24,842 bases of DNA. It comes from Nitrospirota bacterium. GTDB lineage: Bacteria; Nitrospirota; Thermodesulfovibrionia; Thermodesulfovibrionales; JdFR-88. Location: positions 5,493 to 30,334 of the forward strand of contig JAKAMR010000021.1 in assembly GCA_021812785.1 (NCBI GenBank), written 5' to 3'. This document shows positions 1-8,521 of this stretch, piece by piece (the first letter of the stretch is position 1; every line of letters starts with the position of its first letter). Position numbers and translations under genes: made by a program. Below the pieces are notes generated by a model. It was given only the letters and a program-made list of their open reading frames with translations. It ran no database searches and had not been told where the DNA came from.

Positions 1-189
1 GAGCCTGAAAAATGCGCGGAGTTTAGGGACCGCTATTTCAGGGAGCTTAAAGAAAAAAGCGGCATGGTCTCCGAACTGGAAGGCAAGGGCAGGGAGGGCA
101 CCGTCACGCTGCTCTACGGAGCAAAATACGAGGCCTGCAACAACGCCACGGTGCTGAAAGAATACCTGGAGAGAAAAGTAAAAGCCTGA
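1..189 (+). CDS. DUF488 family protein, C-terminal part
   Basis: An open frame runs from the first base of the window to a TGA at 187-189 and encodes the last 62 residues of a protein whose start lies outside the window. The segment VTLLYGAKYEACNNATVL near the end is the typical C-terminal signature of DUF488 proteins (YeaO-like), where a strand, a short acidic turn and an Asn-Asn-Ala helix follow each other, and the preceding FRDRYFRELKEK matches the usual basic helix. DUF488 proteins are small cytoplasmic proteins of unsettled function. The gene converges on gspF with 32 bases between the stop codons and no obvious terminator hairpin there. Confidence 0.75.
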   Translation, partial: EPEKCAEFRDRYFRELKEKSGMVSELEGKGREGTVTLLYGAKYEACNNATVLKEYLERKVKA

Positions 190-221
190 TCTGGCCGGCT
201 TGCCGTCTGCAGCCGCACGTC

Positions 222-1373
222 CTACTTCACCAGTTGGTTCATCTCGAATATTGGCAGCAGGACCGCAAGGACTATAAAGCCCACGATACCCCCCATTATG
301 AGGATCATGGAGGGCTCAAGCAGCGCAAGCGACCTGTCCAACCGCCTTTTGAAATCCTCCTCATAGGAGGTGGCGGCTTTTTTTACAGCCTCTCCCAGGT
401 GGCCGCTCTTCTGGCCGGTGGCAAGAAGCTGAGTGAAGACATGGGGAAACCCTTGCAGCGCCTGGGACAGCTCCGCTCCCTCCGAAAGCCTCTGCCTGGC
501 TTCCATCACCTCTTTTTCAATATGCAGGTTGCCGCTTGACGGGCCGGAGAGCTCCAGGGCCTTAAGCACCGGAAGGCCGCCGTCCAGCAAAAAGCCCAGC
601 GCACGCGTGAACCTGCTCAGGTAGAGGCTCTTCAAGAGCTTGGAGCCCATGAGCAGGGCGTCTATCTTCAGCCTGTTTTTCCGGTAGTAGTGCCTGAGCC
701 AGTAGCCCGCGATTATCACAAGCAGGAAGATGGCCCACCAGTAGTTTATGAAGATGCCGCTTATGAACATGAGAAGCCTGGTGGCAAGCGGCAGGGCCTT
801 GCCGGAGTCGCGGAATATCCTTGTTATCTTTGGCATCACGAAGGCAAATATGAATGAAAGTATCACCGCGCCCACCATCACCATGAAGGCCGGGTAGATG
901 AGGGCGGCCTTCACCCTTGCCTTTGTCCTTGCCTCCTCGTCCAGGAAGTCGGCCAGGCTCCTGAGGACGGTGTCCATCGCGCCGCTGGCCTCTCCGGATG
1001 CGACCATCTTCACGTAAAACTCCGGGAAGACCGCATATTGCGCAAGGGCCCGGGAAAGGCTCATCCCGGAGGAGACGTCATCTGCTATGTTGCCAAGCAG
1101 GTCGCCCCAGTGCCCCTTTGTTTCGGTGGACAGTCCCCTCATGGCGTCAAGGACTGTCACGCCCGATGCGGTAAGCAGCGCAAGCTGCCTGGTTATGAAG
1201 GGCAGGGTCTCGGGTTTCACCCTGGAGGCGGCTGTCTTGCGCAGGCTGATCTGATGAGGGAAAACGCCTTGCTCCTTGAGCTTCAGGACCGCCTGCTTTT
1301 CGGTTTCCGCCGTTATGGTGCCGGAGGTCTCGCTGCCCGAGGACGCGTACGCCTTATACCTGAATGACGGCAT
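222..1373 (-). CDS. gspF: Type II secretion system inner-membrane protein GspF
   Basis: The 383-residue product is the polytopic platform protein of a type II secretion system, sitting in the inner membrane and linking the GspE ATPase to pseudopilus assembly. Two T2SSF domains are visible at about residues 60-183 and 262-378, each with the helical pattern of the family (for example the PEFYVKMVASGEASG stretch near 117-131, echoed by TQLLATGQKSG in the second half). Hydrophobic segments lie at about 157-180, 207-227 and 355-378, the usual three. The length is normal for GspF/PilC. The start overlaps the end of gspE by 20 bases, so translation is probably coupled. It is the last gene of the cluster here; no pseudopilin genes follow. 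PilC of a type IV pilus is the alternative, but adjacent gspC and gspD favour GspF. Confidence 0.93.
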   Translation of the reverse strand: MPSFRYKAYASSGSETSGTITAETEKQAVLKLKEQGVFPHQISLRKTAASRVKPETLPFITRQLALLTASGVTVLDAMRGLSTETKGHWGDLLGNIADDVSSGMSLSRALAQYAVFPEFYVKMVASGEASGAMDTVLRSLADFLDEEARTKARVKAALIYPAFMVMVGAVILSFIFAFVMPKITRIFRDSGKALPLATRLLMFISGIFINYWWAIFLLVIIAGYWLRHYYRKNRLKIDALLMGSKLLKSLYLSRFTRALGFLLDGGLPVLKALELSGPSSGNLHIEKEVMEARQRLSEGAELSQALQGFPHVFTQLLATGQKSGHLGEAVKKAATSYEEDFKRRLDRSLALLEPSMILIMGGIVGFIVLAVLLPIFEMNQLVK

Positions 1374-2895
1374 CGTCTTTTTGAGTTACCCTGAAAACTT
1401 CCTCAGGGGTAGTAAGGCCTGTCTGGACTTTCAGGAGACCGTCTTTCCTCAGTGTCCTCATCCCCTCGGAGACGGCCTTTTCGGCAATGCTCTTTGAGTC
1501 GGCCCTCTCCGTGATGAGCTTCCTTATGGACGGACCCACTTCGAGGAACTCGAATATCCCAGCCCTGCCCAGATAGCCGGAGCCTCCGCACCGTTCACAG
1601 CCCCTTCCCCTTGCGGACGTGCCGTCTTGCGCCAGGTGGGCCTCCTGCATCATTATGCCTCCGGAAGACTCGCCCCCGCTCTGCACGCTGCAATAGGAGC
1701 AGTTCCTTCGCACCAGCCTTTGCGCAAGGACGCCTGCCAGGGAAGATGCCACTAAAAACGGCTCCACGCCAATGTCTATGAGCCTTGTTATCGCGGAGGC
1801 GGCATCGTTTGTATGCAGGGTGCTAAGCACAAGGTGCCCTGTGAGGGATGCCTGTATGGCTATCTGCGCGGTCTCCAGGTCCCTTATCTCGCCCACCATT
1901 ATGACGTCCGGGTCCTGGCGGAGGATCGAGCGCAGGCCGGAGGCGAACGTGAGCCCCACCTTCGGGTTTATCTGTATCTGTCCTATGCCCGAGAGCTCGT
2001 ATTCCACCGGGTCCTCTATGGTGACGATATTTTTTTCTTCGGAAAATATCTTCCGCAGCGCCGCGTAGAGCGTGGTCGTTTTTCCGCTTCCGGTCGGGCC
2101 GGTGACCAGGATAATGCCGTTTTGCCTTGAAAGAAGCCCCTCGAACTGCTCCCTCATGAGACTGTCCATTCCCAGGTCCGTGAGCCCTATGGAGCCTCCC
2201 CGCCTGTCCAGTATCCTCATGACCACGCGCTCCCCGTGGATGGTCGGGATAAGGGATACCCTGATGTCTATGTCCTTTCCCCCGACAAGGAGCCTTATTC
2301 TGCCATCCTGTGGCAGGCGCCTTTCCGCTATGTCCAGGTTTGCCATTATCTTGACCCTGCTTACCAGGGCGTCCTGTATGATCTTGGGAGGGGTGAGTAT
2401 CTTTTTGAGCACACCGTCAACCCGTATCCTTACCTCCAGCTCCTTTTCGAAAGGCTCTATATGGATGTCGCTTGCCCTGTCCTTCATCGCCTGCTTTAAA
2501 AGGGCGTTCAACAGCCTTATTATCGGGGCCTCTTCCGTGAGCTCAAGTATGTCCTTGGGCCTTTCAAACTCAGTGGCGACGGAGGAAAGATCGTCCTCCC
2601 TGATGTCGGCCATAACGTCCTTGGCGCTGCCAAGCTGCCCGTAATACCGGTTTATCGCCTCCTGCACAACCGCCCTGTCCCCCCAAAGGGCCTTTGGCTT
2701 AAGAGACATCTCCCTGGCCAGGTCGAAGAGGGCAAAAACCCCTTCCTGGCCCGAGACCGCACCCACAAGGTCTCCGTTTTCCCTGCGCAGCGGCATAAGC
2801 ATGTTGCCTTTGGCGTAGGAAAGGGGGACGGAGGCCAGAAGCGGCAGCTCGACGTCTTCTTCCGATATCCTGTCTATCTTTACGGCTTTGCTCAT
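1354..2895 (-). CDS. gspE: Type II secretion system ATPase GspE
   Basis: This 513-residue cytoplasmic ATPase powers pseudopilus assembly in type II secretion. An N-terminal GspE_N-like region covers about residues 15-90. The ATPase core has Walker A GPTGSGKTT at 266-274, an Asp box around TIEDPVEYE (292-300), Walker B VIMVGE at 331-336 and a His box at LSTLHTNDA. A zinc-binding loop follows with CxxC pairs at Cys399/Cys402 and Cys433/Cys436, as in GspE and PilB. Start: ATG at 2895 overlaps the gspD stop in an ATGA arrangement and is preceded by an AGAGGGAG ribosome binding site inside the end of gspD. All catalytic motifs are intact, so the protein should be active. Confidence 0.95.
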   Translation of the reverse strand: MSKAVKIDRISEEDVELPLLASVPLSYAKGNMLMPLRRENGDLVGAVSGQEGVFALFDLAREMSLKPKALWGDRAVVQEAINRYYGQLGSAKDVMADIREDDLSSVATEFERPKDILELTEEAPIIRLLNALLKQAMKDRASDIHIEPFEKELEVRIRVDGVLKKILTPPKIIQDALVSRVKIMANLDIAERRLPQDGRIRLLVGGKDIDIRVSLIPTIHGERVVMRILDRRGGSIGLTDLGMDSLMREQFEGLLSRQNGIILVTGPTGSGKTTTLYAALRKIFSEEKNIVTIEDPVEYELSGIGQIQINPKVGLTFASGLRSILRQDPDVIMVGEIRDLETAQIAIQASLTGHLVLSTLHTNDAASAITRLIDIGVEPFLVASSLAGVLAQRLVRRNCSYCSVQSGGESSGGIMMQEAHLAQDGTSARGRGCERCGGSGYLGRAGIFEFLEVGPSIRKLITERADSKSIAEKAVSEGMRTLRKDGLLKVQTGLTTPEEVFRVTQKDDAVIQV

Positions 2896-4985
2896 TCTCC
2901 CTCTTTGGTGACAACATTATAATTGGGCTTTGCGCTAAGGACCTGCGGCATCTTCCGCAGCTTACGGGCAACATCCATTACGTCCCTGTCCGGTGAGAAT
3001 TTCACCAGGTAGAGGTTGCCGTTCGTCACTACCACTTCAATGCCCTCTCTGCCCAGTATGCGCCTGGCATCCTCGTCGGATACCCCATCCCTGAATTTAA
3101 CAAAAAGTTCCCCTTTTATGTAAGTGCCGGTCTTCTTCCCGAAGGCCTCCGTTTTTTCCGTAGTGAGCTTGCCTATGTCATCGGGCGTCCGTATCACGGT
3201 GGGGCTGATGAACACCAGCAGGTTCGTTTTCTGTTTGTTTACCGTCCTGTACTTGAACAGGTTGCCCAGTATGGGGATATCTCCCAGGATCGGCACCTTC
3301 GTTACGGTGTCCTCGTCGTTTTCGGACATGAGCCCGCCTATGACTATCGTCTGCCCGTCGTTTACGAACACGGAAGTCTTGGTGGACCGTTTGTCAAGGG
3401 TCGGCCCCACCGTTGAAAGGAGGGTCACAAGGTTGGACCCGGAGACCGACGGGGCGACTTCGCTTGATATCTCCTGGTAGATGTCCAGCTTTACGACATC
3501 CCCTTCCGTTATATGCGGCGTTATCTTGAGCTTTATGCCAACGTCCTGTCTTTCCACGGAGCTTATGACCCCTGTTGTGGATGAGGGGGTTGTCTGGCTG
3601 CTGACGGGGAAAGGAATGTTCTGGCCCACCAGTATCTCGGCCTCCTGGTTGTCGGAGGTATATATCTGAGGGGTGCTAAGGACGTGCACTGCGTCCCGGA
3701 ACTGGCTTAGGTTAAACAGTGCGGCGAAACCCGGGATGCTCAGGGTGGATGTCTGTATGACCCCGTTCACGGTTGTGGTCACCGGGACATTCAGGATATT
3801 TCCAAGCCCACCCACGCTGACGCCGGAAAGGCCGCTCACGATGTTCTGGATGGCATTTGCGTCAATCGTGCCTACGCCGCCGATAAAGAGGGGCTGGCCG
3901 CCTTTTGTGGCCGCTGCGCGCCACTGGGCGTTCAGGGTCAGCAGGTCGCTCAGGGACGCTTCCACTATCATCGCCTGCACGTAAACCTGGCTTCTGGCCC
4001 GGTCCAGTTTCTTTATCACCGGCAGGAGGCTCTGGTAGTCCGCCTGCGAAGCCGCGATCACAAGGGAGTTCGTTTCCTTGTCGGGCGTTATGCTGATCTT
4101 CTGCGGGACCGCGGCCTGCGGCCTGCCCCCCGGGGCGGCAGCCGCCTTGCCTTTTATGAGGTCCTGGAGGGTCTTTGCCAGCTCTGTGGCGTCCGCATGC
4201 TCCAGGAAATAGACGTGAATGCCGCTCAGGACCAGCTTGGACTGGACGTCAAGCAGCGTTATGAGCCGCTTCATCGTCTCTTTTTCCACCTGGTCGCCTA
4301 TGAGGATCACCGCGTTCAGCCTCGGGTCTGCAATTGCATGGTCCGGCCCGGTGGGCGTTTTTTTGGGGATACCCTCGTTCAGTATGCGGGCAACATCCTG
4401 GGCGCTTGCGTGCTTGAGGAAAACGACCTCGCTCTGCTGGGCGATCGGGGCCTTGTCTATAACGTCCAGTATCCCCAGTATTTTGCTTATATTAAGGCCG
4501 GTGTCTATTACCAGAAGGTAATTGCCCTGGTTGAAGGCGGCTATATAGCCGTCCCTTGATACTACCGGGCTCAAAAACCTTACCGCATCGGAAGGGGAGA
4601 TATACTTGAGCGGAATGAGCCTTACCACGTAATTCTCGTTTATCTGCGTTGTCATGGCGGGAAGGCCGTTTTGCCTTGCGTCCGAGACGGGGATGATTTT
4701 GTACACGTTCGAACCGACTGGCTGGAGGGTAAAACCCTTCAGGTTAAGGACCGAGGTAAAGAGCTTGAACGTGGTCTTCTTGCTTATCCCGCTTGGAGTT
4801 ATGACAGTCACCTTGCCCTTCAGCCGGCTGTCGAAAATGAAGTTCTTGCCTGTAGTATCGCTTACGAACTTTGCGAATGTGGAGAGGTCCACGTCCACGA
4901 AATCCAGGGTGATCTTCTTTGCGGCCCATGCCTGGGCATAAAGCAGAAGCACAAACAATGTGATGAGCGTTGTTTTCCTTAGCAA
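2892..4985 (-). CDS. gspD: Type II secretion system secretin GspD with extra C-terminal domain
   Basis: This 697-residue secretin should form the outer-membrane channel of the type II system. A signal peptide (about residues 1-21, basic MLRK start, hydrophobic core, AWA-A cleavage) is followed by an N0 domain (22-100), N1-N3 ring domains (about 115-335) and the secretin core (about 335-600), which contains VPILGDIPILGNLF near 564-577. The final 74 residues (about 624-697) are not standard: they read like a fervidolysin/subtilase propeptide fold (GELFVKFRDGVSDEDARRI, later LYLVKFSP and AKPNYNV), where many secretins carry a pilotin-binding S domain. The start is TTG at 4985, chosen because it gives a complete signal peptide; the region before it is A-rich with only a weak AAAGAAAAAG ribosome site. 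The gene lies 30 bases after gspC. Confidence 0.93.
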   Translation of the reverse strand: MLRKTTLITLFVLLLYAQAWAAKKITLDFVDVDLSTFAKFVSDTTGKNFIFDSRLKGKVTVITPSGISKKTTFKLFTSVLNLKGFTLQPVGSNVYKIIPVSDARQNGLPAMTTQINENYVVRLIPLKYISPSDAVRFLSPVVSRDGYIAAFNQGNYLLVIDTGLNISKILGILDVIDKAPIAQQSEVVFLKHASAQDVARILNEGIPKKTPTGPDHAIADPRLNAVILIGDQVEKETMKRLITLLDVQSKLVLSGIHVYFLEHADATELAKTLQDLIKGKAAAAPGGRPQAAVPQKISITPDKETNSLVIAASQADYQSLLPVIKKLDRARSQVYVQAMIVEASLSDLLTLNAQWRAAATKGGQPLFIGGVGTIDANAIQNIVSGLSGVSVGGLGNILNVPVTTTVNGVIQTSTLSIPGFAALFNLSQFRDAVHVLSTPQIYTSDNQEAEILVGQNIPFPVSSQTTPSSTTGVISSVERQDVGIKLKITPHITEGDVVKLDIYQEISSEVAPSVSGSNLVTLLSTVGPTLDKRSTKTSVFVNDGQTIVIGGLMSENDEDTVTKVPILGDIPILGNLFKYRTVNKQKTNLLVFISPTVIRTPDDIGKLTTEKTEAFGKKTGTYIKGELFVKFRDGVSDEDARRILGREGIEVVVTNGNLYLVKFSPDRDVMDVARKLRKMPQVLSAKPNYNVVTKEGE

Positions 4986-5015
4986 TTGGTTTTTTTCTTT
5001 TTCTTTCTCAGTTTT

Positions 5016-5891
5016 TTATTTTATCTGGTAAGTAAGTGTTAGTTTCTGGCCGCCCCGGATGATGTCGAGGTCCACCCTGTCGAGCCCCCTGAGCGCTGTA
5101 AATGCCCTGAGCGCCATGTCCGGTCCGGTGATCTCATTGTTGTTCACCTTCAGGAGGATGTCCCCGTTCTGCAGCCCCAGGGAGCTGAAAAGGCCCCCCG
5201 GCTTTACCTCTCTCATGACGAACCCTTCCTGCCTGCCGTTTACCATGTTTGGCAGCATGCGGGCGTCCGCGAGTATGCTTGAGGGGTTCCTGATGGCGCC
5301 TTCAACCGCGCTTTTGTTCAGGACGTAGGAGTCCTGCCCGGAACTGGTTACAAACCGGCTCTGCGCGGGCTGGGACAATTGTCCGGCCGGGGCGGCGGTG
5401 GCGTTTTCAATATTGGCAAGAGCCCTGATCTTGAGATTAATATCGCCCTGGTCCGCCCTGATATCGACTGAATCTTTTTTGACCGCCTTAAGGTACCCGA
5501 CCCCTGGTATCGTCTGCCCGGCCTTGTAAAGCTCCTCTTTTGAGTTCCTGAGCACCACGGCATAACCCTCCGCCCCGGAAACGGTGCCTATGAGGTTTAC
5601 CGACGCGGGCGCTGCCTGCGCGGAGGAGGCCGTAAGGGGTTTCAGGTCCATAGGCGGAAAGCCGAATATATTGTCCTTGGCTATGGGTGCATAATCGAGA
5701 AGCCCCGGCCTTGGCTGGCCCGCCTGTGACAATGGGGAGGCGGTTTTTGTCCCTGGCGTCAGGGCCTCGCCGCCAAGTTTGAAAGATATGAAATCTCTTA
5801 TAAGGAAAATACAGGTTAAGGCAAGCAGGCCTGCAAGAAGGAAATTGGCTGCCGTAACAAGCTTTTTATTGCCGATTACGCTCGCCGTCAT
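5016..5891 (-). CDS. gspC: Type II secretion system protein GspC (PDZ-containing)
   Basis: The 291-residue product is a bitopic inner-membrane protein that connects the platform to the secretin. One transmembrane segment lies at about residues 11-32 (VTAANFLLAGLLALTCIFLI), followed by a linker rich in Pro and Gly, a homology-region domain (about 95-160, with VNLIGTVSGAEGYAVVL) and a C-terminal PDZ domain (about 215-290, with GGLFSSLGLQNGDILLKVN). The frame is open to an ATG at 5939, but the start at 5891 is preferred because a good promoter (TTGACA, 17 bases, TATTTT) ends six bases before it, so the longer form would begin upstream of its own transcript. First gene of the gspCDEF set. Cluster position and PDZ domain make the call firm; sequence identity to GspC is low, as is normal for this subunit. 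Confidence 0.88.
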   Translation of the reverse strand: MTASVIGNKKLVTAANFLLAGLLALTCIFLIRDFISFKLGGEALTPGTKTASPLSQAGQPRPGLLDYAPIAKDNIFGFPPMDLKPLTASSAQAAPASVNLIGTVSGAEGYAVVLRNSKEELYKAGQTIPGVGYLKAVKKDSVDIRADQGDINLKIRALANIENATAAPAGQLSQPAQSRFVTSSGQDSYVLNKSAVEGAIRNPSSILADARMLPNMVNGRQEGFVMREVKPGGLFSSLGLQNGDILLKVNNNEITGPDMALRAFTALRGLDRVDLDIIRGGQKLTLTYQIK

Positions 5892-5897
5892 CCCTCT

Positions 5898-5926
5898 AAA
5901 ATAACAAAATAGCGCCTTGTTGTCAA
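5898..5926 (-). promoter_or_regulatory. Promoter of gspCDEF
   Basis: On the minus strand a perfect TTGACA (5921-5926) is separated by exactly 17 bases from TATTTT (5898-5903). The ATG of gspC begins six bases after the -10 element, so the predicted transcription start falls at or next to the start codon and the mRNA would be leaderless. Confidence 0.6.
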
Positions 5927-6087
5927 AACCGGAGGCCATGAAGAGGCCAGGAAGGACGGGGTATTTCCAGGTCCCTCCGGCCCTGCTCGTCCGCGCCTGA
6001 GCGCCTTCCAGGCGGGGCTTTATATGGGCATGGCCCCCTGGCTGCGGGCTTCATGCCGGCTGCGGACGTTTTTTATCCGGCGGGCGG

Positions 6088-6116
6088 TTTGCATGCATCC
6101 CTATCTGACCTATAAT
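6088..6116 (+). promoter_or_regulatory. Promoter of the site-2 protease gene
   Basis: TTTGCA (6088-6093), a 17-base spacer and a consensus TATAAT (6111-6116) precede the gene. Transcription should start near 6123, leaving a leader of about 22 bases that contains the GGAGGT ribosome binding site at 6130-6135. Confidence 0.65.
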
Positions 6117-6144
6117 CTAAATCAGGAACGGAGGTAACATCCCT

Positions 6145-7332
6145 ATGGGCGGCGGCGCGCCTTCAAGGAGCGAGGGTAACAAAAACCGTATAGGCGGCAT
6201 AAAGCTTTTCCGTATAGCCGGCATACAGATAGCCATAGATTTTTCCTGGTTCATAATCTTTTTCCTTATAATGTGGAGTCTTTCGGCCGGATATTTCCCG
6301 CATGCCTTTCCAAGGGAGAAGACGTCCGTATACTGGATCGCCGGGCTTTCGGCCACGATCCTTTTTTTTGCCTCCGTTCTTGCACATGAGGTCTCTCATT
6401 CGCTTGTGGCCATAAGGCATGGGCTTTCGGTGCCGTCCATAACCCTCTTTGTGTTCGGCGGCGTGTCGCAGCTGGGGGAAGAGGCCAAAGACCCGGGAAG
6501 CGAGCTCAGGATCGCCGTTGCCGGCCCTGCCTGCAGTTTTGTCCTGGCGGGCTTTTTTTACGCACTGAGTCTGCTTGCCGGCCGGCTGGCCCTTAACCCG
6601 ATAGTCATAGCGGTGCTGGCGTATCTTGCGCTGGTGAACGCGGCCCTTGGCGTATTCAACCTGATACCAGGTTTCCCGCTTGACGGCGGCAGGGTGCTCA
6701 GGGCCATTTACTGGGCCAAAAAGGGGTCCTTAAGCAAGGCCACAAAACTGGCCGCGGACATAGGGAAGATCTTCGCGGTGTTCCTGATCGTCTGGGGCGG
6801 TCTGCAGGTTCTGGCCGGCGCCCTCATAGGCGGTCTGTGGCTGGTGTTCATTGGCATATTCCTTAGGAGCGTGGCGCAGAGCGGCTACCGGGAAATGGTC
6901 CTGAGGCACATGCTTGAGGCCGCCCGGGTGGGAGACATAATGGTGCGCGACGTCGTGAAGGTGCAGCCCGGGGAGCCACTGGACAGGCTGATAAAAGACT
7001 ATTTCCTTCATTACGGCTACAAGGGGTTCCCGGTGTTCGAGGATGCCACCCCCGTGGGTGTGGTCTCCATATCGGACGTGCTGGGCATCCCGGCGGACGT
7101 TCTGCCCGCAAAGTCCGTACGGGAGGTCATGACGCCCATAAGCGGCAAGTTCCTGGTTTCGCCAGACACCCCGCTTACCGAGGCCTTCGGCCGGATGAGG
7201 CAGGACGGCAGGCTCCTTGTCATGGAAGACGGACGCTTCGTAGGGCTCATAACCAAGACGGGCCTGCTCAGGTTCCTTGAACTTAAAAGGGCCCTGGAGG
7301 AGCAGGAAGAGACCAGGGAGCGCCAGGAATAG
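6145..7332 (+). CDS. Site-2 protease family metalloprotease with tandem CBS domains
   Basis: The 395-residue product is an intramembrane zinc protease of the S2P (M50) family, Rip3-like, with six or so hydrophobic segments in the first 245 residues. The zinc-binding motif HEVSH is at 81-85 and the second ligand motif NLIPGFPLDGG at 172-182, with Asp180 as the expected third ligand; both are intact. Two CBS domains follow (about 261-315 and 323-378), which in this subgroup are thought to sense adenine nucleotides and control the protease. Start: ATG at 6145, nine bases after GGAGGT. The substrate is unknown; no sigma or anti-sigma factor gene is adjacent. The ligase gene follows after 18 bases, so the two may be cotranscribed. 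Confidence 0.93.
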   Translation: MGGGAPSRSEGNKNRIGGIKLFRIAGIQIAIDFSWFIIFFLIMWSLSAGYFPHAFPREKTSVYWIAGLSATILFFASVLAHEVSHSLVAIRHGLSVPSITLFVFGGVSQLGEEAKDPGSELRIAVAGPACSFVLAGFFYALSLLAGRLALNPIVIAVLAYLALVNAALGVFNLIPGFPLDGGRVLRAIYWAKKGSLSKATKLAADIGKIFAVFLIVWGGLQVLAGALIGGLWLVFIGIFLRSVAQSGYREMVLRHMLEAARVGDIMVRDVVKVQPGEPLDRLIKDYFLHYGYKGFPVFEDATPVGVVSISDVLGIPADVLPAKSVREVMTPISGKFLVSPDTPLTEAFGRMRQDGRLLVMEDGRFVGLITKTGLLRFLELKRALEEQEETRERQE

Positions 7333-7334
7333 GG

Positions 7335-7347
7335 ACCTGCCGCAGGT
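7335..7347 (+). promoter_or_regulatory. Palindrome covering the ribosome binding site of the ligase gene
   Basis: ACCTGC-C-GCAGGT forms a perfect six-base inverted repeat between the protease stop codon and the ligase ATG at 7351. Its right arm contains the AGGT that serves as the ribosome binding site. With a one-base centre the actual hairpin would open at least one inner pair, so masking of the site is possible but unproven. Confidence 0.3.
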
Positions 7348-7350
7348 AAA

Positions 7351-8406
7351 ATGTCCGAACTCGAGGATGCCTTAAGGAAGACAGTCCAAAGGCCGCAGCC
7401 CTCAAGGCTTTTCCCTATGCTCGCCGTGCTTGCGGGGAGCGCAAAAGCCCCGCCGCCTGAAAGCAAAGGCAAAAAAAACAAAAAAGAAAAAGAATGGATA
7501 TTCGAGCCCAAGTTTGACGGGCAGCGCTGCATCGCCTTCAGGAGGGGAGCGTACGTGCGGCTGTTTTCAAGGGGAGGAAAGAGCCTGGACGGCAATTATC
7601 CGGAGCTCGTCTCCGCCCTGCTTGGTCAGCCCGCAGACGACTTCATAGCGGACGGGGAGGTCGTAGCTTTTAAAAACGGCATTCCCAGCTTCGAAAGGCT
7701 TCAGCCCCGGATGCAGATATCAGACCCCAAAAGATCCCTGGGCACTGGCATAGAGGTGTTCTATTACCTCTTCGACCTCATGTATATGGAAGGCAGGGAC
7801 CTGATGGCCCTGCCTCTTTGGATCAGGAAGGGGATGCTTAAAAACGCATTTTCCTGGGGCGGGCCCCTCAGGTACACCCGGCATTTCTCGGACGGACAGG
7901 CCCTTTTTAAAAGGCTGTGCGGAAAGGGAATGGAGGGGATAATCGCAAAGCGGGCGCAATCGCCCTATGTCCAGAAGCGCTCCCGCGACTGGCAAAAGTT
8001 CAAGTGCAAGGCCTCGCAGGAGTTCGTTATCGGCGGCTATACCGACCCGCGCGGAAAGGGCCGGCCCGGGGCGCTCTTTGGCGCTCTCCTTTTGGGTTAT
8101 TATGAGGGAGGCAGACTGGTATATTGCGGAAAGGTGGGCACCGGGTTCGATGAGCGGACGCAGCGGGAGGTCTATGGAAAACTGGCCCCCCTGGAAACGG
8201 ACTCCATGCCCTTTGTTTTCGCCGGGAAAAACGGCTACCTCCAGAAAACCCGGAAGGGCGTCCATTGGGTGAGGCCGCGCCTGGTCTGCGAGATAGATTT
8301 TGGCGAATGGACGAAGGACGGCCAGCTCAGGCATCCAAGCTTCAAGGGGCTGAGGGCTGACAAGCCACCGGGGGAAGTCAAAAGGGAGTTTTTGTTCTTA
8401 TCTTAA
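7351..8406 (+). CDS. Stand-alone ATP-dependent DNA ligase, LigD ligase-domain type
   Basis: The 351-residue product seals DNA nicks using ATP. Motif I KFDGQR (54-59, Lys54 being the AMP-accepting lysine) is followed by DGEVV (motif III, 101-105), FDLMYMEGRD (141-150), EGIIAKR (motif IV, 195-201) and DWQKFK (motif V region, 213-218). A C-terminal OB-fold covers about 225-345, with VGTGFDERT and RPRLVCEIDFGEWT as in LigD. The polymerase and phosphoesterase domains of full LigD are absent, and no ku gene is adjacent. A Lys-rich insert (about 38-48) lies just before motif I. Start: ATG at 7351 with AGGT five bases upstream, 18 bases after the protease stop. All ligase motifs look intact. A role in base excision or nonhomologous end-joining is possible but not shown by context. 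Confidence 0.92.
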   Translation: MSELEDALRKTVQRPQPSRLFPMLAVLAGSAKAPPPESKGKKNKKEKEWIFEPKFDGQRCIAFRRGAYVRLFSRGGKSLDGNYPELVSALLGQPADDFIADGEVVAFKNGIPSFERLQPRMQISDPKRSLGTGIEVFYYLFDLMYMEGRDLMALPLWIRKGMLKNAFSWGGPLRYTRHFSDGQALFKRLCGKGMEGIIAKRAQSPYVQKRSRDWQKFKCKASQEFVIGGYTDPRGKGRPGALFGALLLGYYEGGRLVYCGKVGTGFDERTQREVYGKLAPLETDSMPFVFAGKNGYLQKTRKGVHWVRPRLVCEIDFGEWTKDGQLRHPSFKGLRADKPPGEVKREFLFLS

Positions 8407-8469
8407 AAGGCAAAAGACGCCTGCACCGGAAAGCGTGCGGCGCTCACCGATTTTTATTTTCCTTTTTGA

Positions 8470-8475
8470 TATAAT
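8470..8475 (+). promoter_or_regulatory. -10 element before the histidine kinase gene
   Basis: A consensus TATAAT stands 46 bases before the kinase ATG at 8522. No convincing -35 element is found at 16-18 bases upstream, so this is a partial promoter call. The leader it would produce contains a 12-codon mini-frame (8497-8535) whose end overlaps the kinase start. Confidence 0.4.
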
Positions 8476-8521
8476 ACGCCCGAAAAAAGCGGAGAAATGA
8501 AAGAACGGAAAAAGCAAAAGC

